A stretch of DNA of 13,891 nt, taken from positions 1 through 13,891 of the forward strand of contig JAOUIN010000040.1 in NCBI GenBank assembly GCA_029883965.1, given 5' to 3'. Both the position numbers and the translations under genes were made by a program. Shown piece by piece: positions 12,151 to 13,891 of this stretch; the stretch's first letter is position 1, and each line of letters opens with the position of its first letter. The notes under the pieces were generated by a model. It did no database searches. It was not told where the DNA came from and saw nothing but the letters and a program-made list of their open reading frames with translations. The DNA comes from Betaproteobacteria bacterium. Lineage in GTDB: Bacteria; Pseudomonadota; Gammaproteobacteria; Burkholderiales; SG8-41.

Positions 12151-13566
12151 ATGGCAGATAAAAAATATTACAAATTCCAGGGGAAAATCGTTTTCATCGG
12201 TTTCGGTTCTGTCGCGCAGGGTGCACTGCCGCTGCTGCTGCGTCATATCGACATTCCGAAAGAGCGGATTTGCATCGTCACCGGGCATGATCGCGGGCGC
12301 GATGAGGCTGAAACCTACGGCATCCGTTACGAGATAAATCCGCTCACGCGCGAAAATTACCGCGCGGTACTCGACAAGCTGCTGGACAAAGGCGATTTCC
12401 TGATCAATCTGTCGGTTGACGTGGCAAGTTCCGCGTTGATCGAATATTGCTGTGAAAAGGGCGTGCTCTACACGGACTCGTGCATCGAGCCGTGGGCAGG
12501 CGGCTATACGGACCAATCGGTATCGGCGTCACGTCGTTCCAATTACGGACAGCGTGAAGAAGTGCTGGCGTTGCGCAAGAAGTATCCGCGTGGCGCCACG
12601 GTCATTCCGACGCACGGGGCGAATCCCGGTCTGATATCGCACTGGGTCAAGCAGGGGCTGGTTGATCTCGCGCGCGACATACTCGGCCGCACCGACGTCC
12701 CGAAGTCGCGCGATCAATGGGCGCGGCTCGCGATGGAGCTGGGTATCAAGAGCATCCACTGCTCGGAGCGCGACACCCAGGTGGCGACGCCGCGCAAGCG
12801 GCGCGGTGAATTTGTGAATACCTGGTCGGTGGACGGTTTCATCGGTGAAGGCTCACAGCCGTGCGAACTCGGCTGGGGCAGCCACGAGAAATATTTTCCG
12901 CCGGAAGGGCGCGAACACGATTTCGGCTGCAGGGCGGCGATTTACCTCGACCGGCCCGGTGCATCGGTCAAGGTGCGCACGTGGACACCCAACGAGGGCG
13001 CGTTTCAGGGCTGGCTGATTACTCATGGCGAGGCAATCTCGATCTCGGATTATCTGACCGTGCGCGAAGGCGATCAGGTGCTTTACCGGCCTACCTGCCA
13101 CTATGCCTATCATCCCTGCGACGATACCGTGCTGTCTTTGCATGAACTCGCGGGCCGCAACTGGGTGGGTCAGGAACAGCGCCGGCTCTACCGGGACGAA
13201 ATCACCGAAGGTATCGATGAACTCGGGGCGCTGCTGCTGGGCCACAAGAAGGGCGCGTACTGGTATGGCTCGCAATTGTCGATCCAGGAGGCGCGCAAGC
13301 TCGCACCCCACAACAATGCCACCAGCCTGCAGGTGGCGGCCGGCGTGCTTGGCGCGGTGGTGTGGGCGATGGAAAATCCCCAAGTCGGTATCATCGATCC
13401 GGACCATATGGATTTCCAGCGGGTGCTGGAGATCGCCAATCCCTACCTGGGCAAGACGGTCGGCGTTTATTCCGACTGGACGCCGCTGCAGGGACGCAAT
13501 CATCCTTTCCCCGAAGATCTGGATACCACTGATCCGTGGCAGTTCAAGAACGTACGCGTGACCTGA
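12151..13566 (+). CDS. hss: Homospermidine synthase
   Basis: The 471-residue enzyme condenses two putrescines, or putrescine and spermidine, to sym-homospermidine with NAD+ as a hydride-shuttling cofactor. The Rossmann motif is IVFIGFGSVAQG (13-24). Residues known as functional in the Blastochloris viridis enzyme appear with a constant offset of four: E113, N158 in HGANPG, E206 in CSERD, W225 in NTWSVDG and E233 in IGEG. The length also fits the bacterial family (about 470-480). ATGGCAGAT at 12151 is used as start; an ATG five bases earlier is out of frame, and the Shine-Dalgarno is weak. It is divergent from the tct operon and followed 49 nt later by a methyltransferase on the same strand. 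Its product is a polyamine common in proteobacteria; no link to sulfonate metabolism is evident. Confidence 0.94.
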   Translation: MADKKYYKFQGKIVFIGFGSVAQGALPLLLRHIDIPKERICIVTGHDRGRDEAETYGIRYEINPLTRENYRAVLDKLLDKGDFLINLSVDVASSALIEYCCEKGVLYTDSCIEPWAGGYTDQSVSASRRSNYGQREEVLALRKKYPRGATVIPTHGANPGLISHWVKQGLVDLARDILGRTDVPKSRDQWARLAMELGIKSIHCSERDTQVATPRKRRGEFVNTWSVDGFIGEGSQPCELGWGSHEKYFPPEGREHDFGCRAAIYLDRPGASVKVRTWTPNEGAFQGWLITHGEAISISDYLTVREGDQVLYRPTCHYAYHPCDDTVLSLHELAGRNWVGQEQRRLYRDEITEGIDELGALLLGHKKGAYWYGSQLSIQEARKLAPHNNATSLQVAAGVLGAVVWAMENPQVGIIDPDHMDFQRVLEIANPYLGKTVGVYSDWTPLQGRNHPFPEDLDTTDPWQFKNVRVT

Positions 13567-13598
13567 TTCCGATGCCGGCCGGTGCGTTGGCGTGGTCA

Positions 13599-13612
13599 GA
13601 AATCGCGATTTC
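13599..13612. repeat. 14-bp palindrome before the downstream methyltransferase
   Basis: GAAATCGCGATTTC is a perfect palindrome ending 3 nt before the ATG at 13616. It may bind a regulator or occlude translation initiation; chance is also possible. Confidence 0.3.
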
Positions 13613-13615
13613 GCC

Positions 13616-13891
13616 ATGGCCATGAATTCGCCTGCAGACGCTCACGCGGAACTGGCCGCGCCATCGGCCTGGGTGCAGCGCTGGGCGCATCTGGTTCCGG
13701 CCGGGGCGCCGGTCCTGGACGTGGCCTGCGGTGGCGGGCGGCACGCGCGCTTTTTCGCCGCTCGCGGTCATCCGGTTGACGCTGTGGATCGCAACCCTGA
13801 CGTGATCGATGCGCTCAAGGCTGTTTCCGGCATTGCTCCACTTTGTGCCGACATCGAAGGCGGCGCATGGCCTTACGCGGGGCGCAGTTTC
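13616..13891 (+). CDS. Class I SAM-dependent methyltransferase (N-terminal part)
   Basis: The frame from the ATG at 13616 gives 92 codons to the window edge. After a short amphipathic leader (WVQRWAHLVP), motif I reads VLDVACGGGRHARFFA (about 38-53), with the acidic end of strand 2 in VDAVDRNPD and the next loop in PLCADIEGG. That identifies a Rossmann methyltransferase of the small Methyltransf type. There is no signal peptide, unlike the exported methyltransferase at 456-1124, so it should be cytosolic. A second ATG two codons on (13622) and a GTG at 13592 are in frame; none has a convincing Shine-Dalgarno. It lies 49 nt after hss and may be cotranscribed. The acceptor substrate is unknown. 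Confidence 0.82.
   Translation, partial: MAMNSPADAHAELAAPSAWVQRWAHLVPAGAPVLDVACGGGRHARFFAARGHPVDAVDRNPDVIDALKAVSGIAPLCADIEGGAWPYAGRSF

Noticed and set aside
1..13891. CRISPR array, tRNA, rRNA or transposase gene
   Set aside because: No regularly spaced direct repeats, no cloverleaf-like segment and no transposase motifs were seen on either strand.

Overview
The window is GC-rich and densely coded. It looks like a chromosomal fragment of a betaproteobacterium, probably Burkholderiales or a relative. This rests on the tripartite tricarboxylate transporter with a Bug-type binding protein, the acylating sulfoacetaldehyde-type dehydrogenase, the OmpR/EnvZ-type pair and the overall codon use. Taxonomy is inferred; there is no rRNA marker in the window.

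Left part (1-4052), an envelope or metal-stress block. On the minus strand lie a small exported Met/Gly/His/Gln-rich Spy-like protein (1219-1677), a strong intrinsic terminator, an exported class I SAM methyltransferase (456-1124) and the start of a Tat-exported multicopper oxidase (1-425, cut by the window edge). Divergent from them is an overlapping response regulator and histidine kinase pair (1905-4039). The sensor loop of the kinase is itself rich in Gly, Met and His. The layout suggests a copper or redox-responsive regulon.

Middle part (4054-5506), an accessory islet. It holds a toxin-antitoxin-like pair: a small HTH protein followed by an AbiEii/DUF6036-like nucleotidyltransferase. A compact promoter drives it, appears to give a leaderless mRNA, and carries two copies of TTGATG-N4-CATCAA. 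Beyond the pair is a decayed copy of the 3' end of the acyl-CoA ligase whose intact version lies on the other side. The pair is therefore flanked by ligase-derived direct repeats.

Right-centre (5507-11825), a five-gene minus-strand catabolic operon read in the order tctC-tctB-tctA, CoA-acylating aldehyde dehydrogenase, AMP-forming acyl-CoA ligase. The dehydrogenase and ligase fit sulfoacetate catabolism (SauS and SauT). A TctABC transporter stands where the characterised Cupriavidus cluster has the MFS carrier SauU. The expected next enzyme, sulfoacetaldehyde acetyltransferase (Xsc), is not in the window, so the substrate remains an inference. A 129-bp element with 33-bp near-perfect inverted repeats fills the gap between dehydrogenase and ligase. 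The operon promoter carries a sequence matching the LacI/GalR-family operator pattern.

Right end (12151-13891). A divergent homospermidine synthase gene is followed by the start of a second, cytosolic SAM methyltransferase cut by the window edge. The 465-nt region between tctC and hss is non-coding apart from the operon promoter and operator. I see no tRNA, rRNA, CRISPR array or transposase gene.
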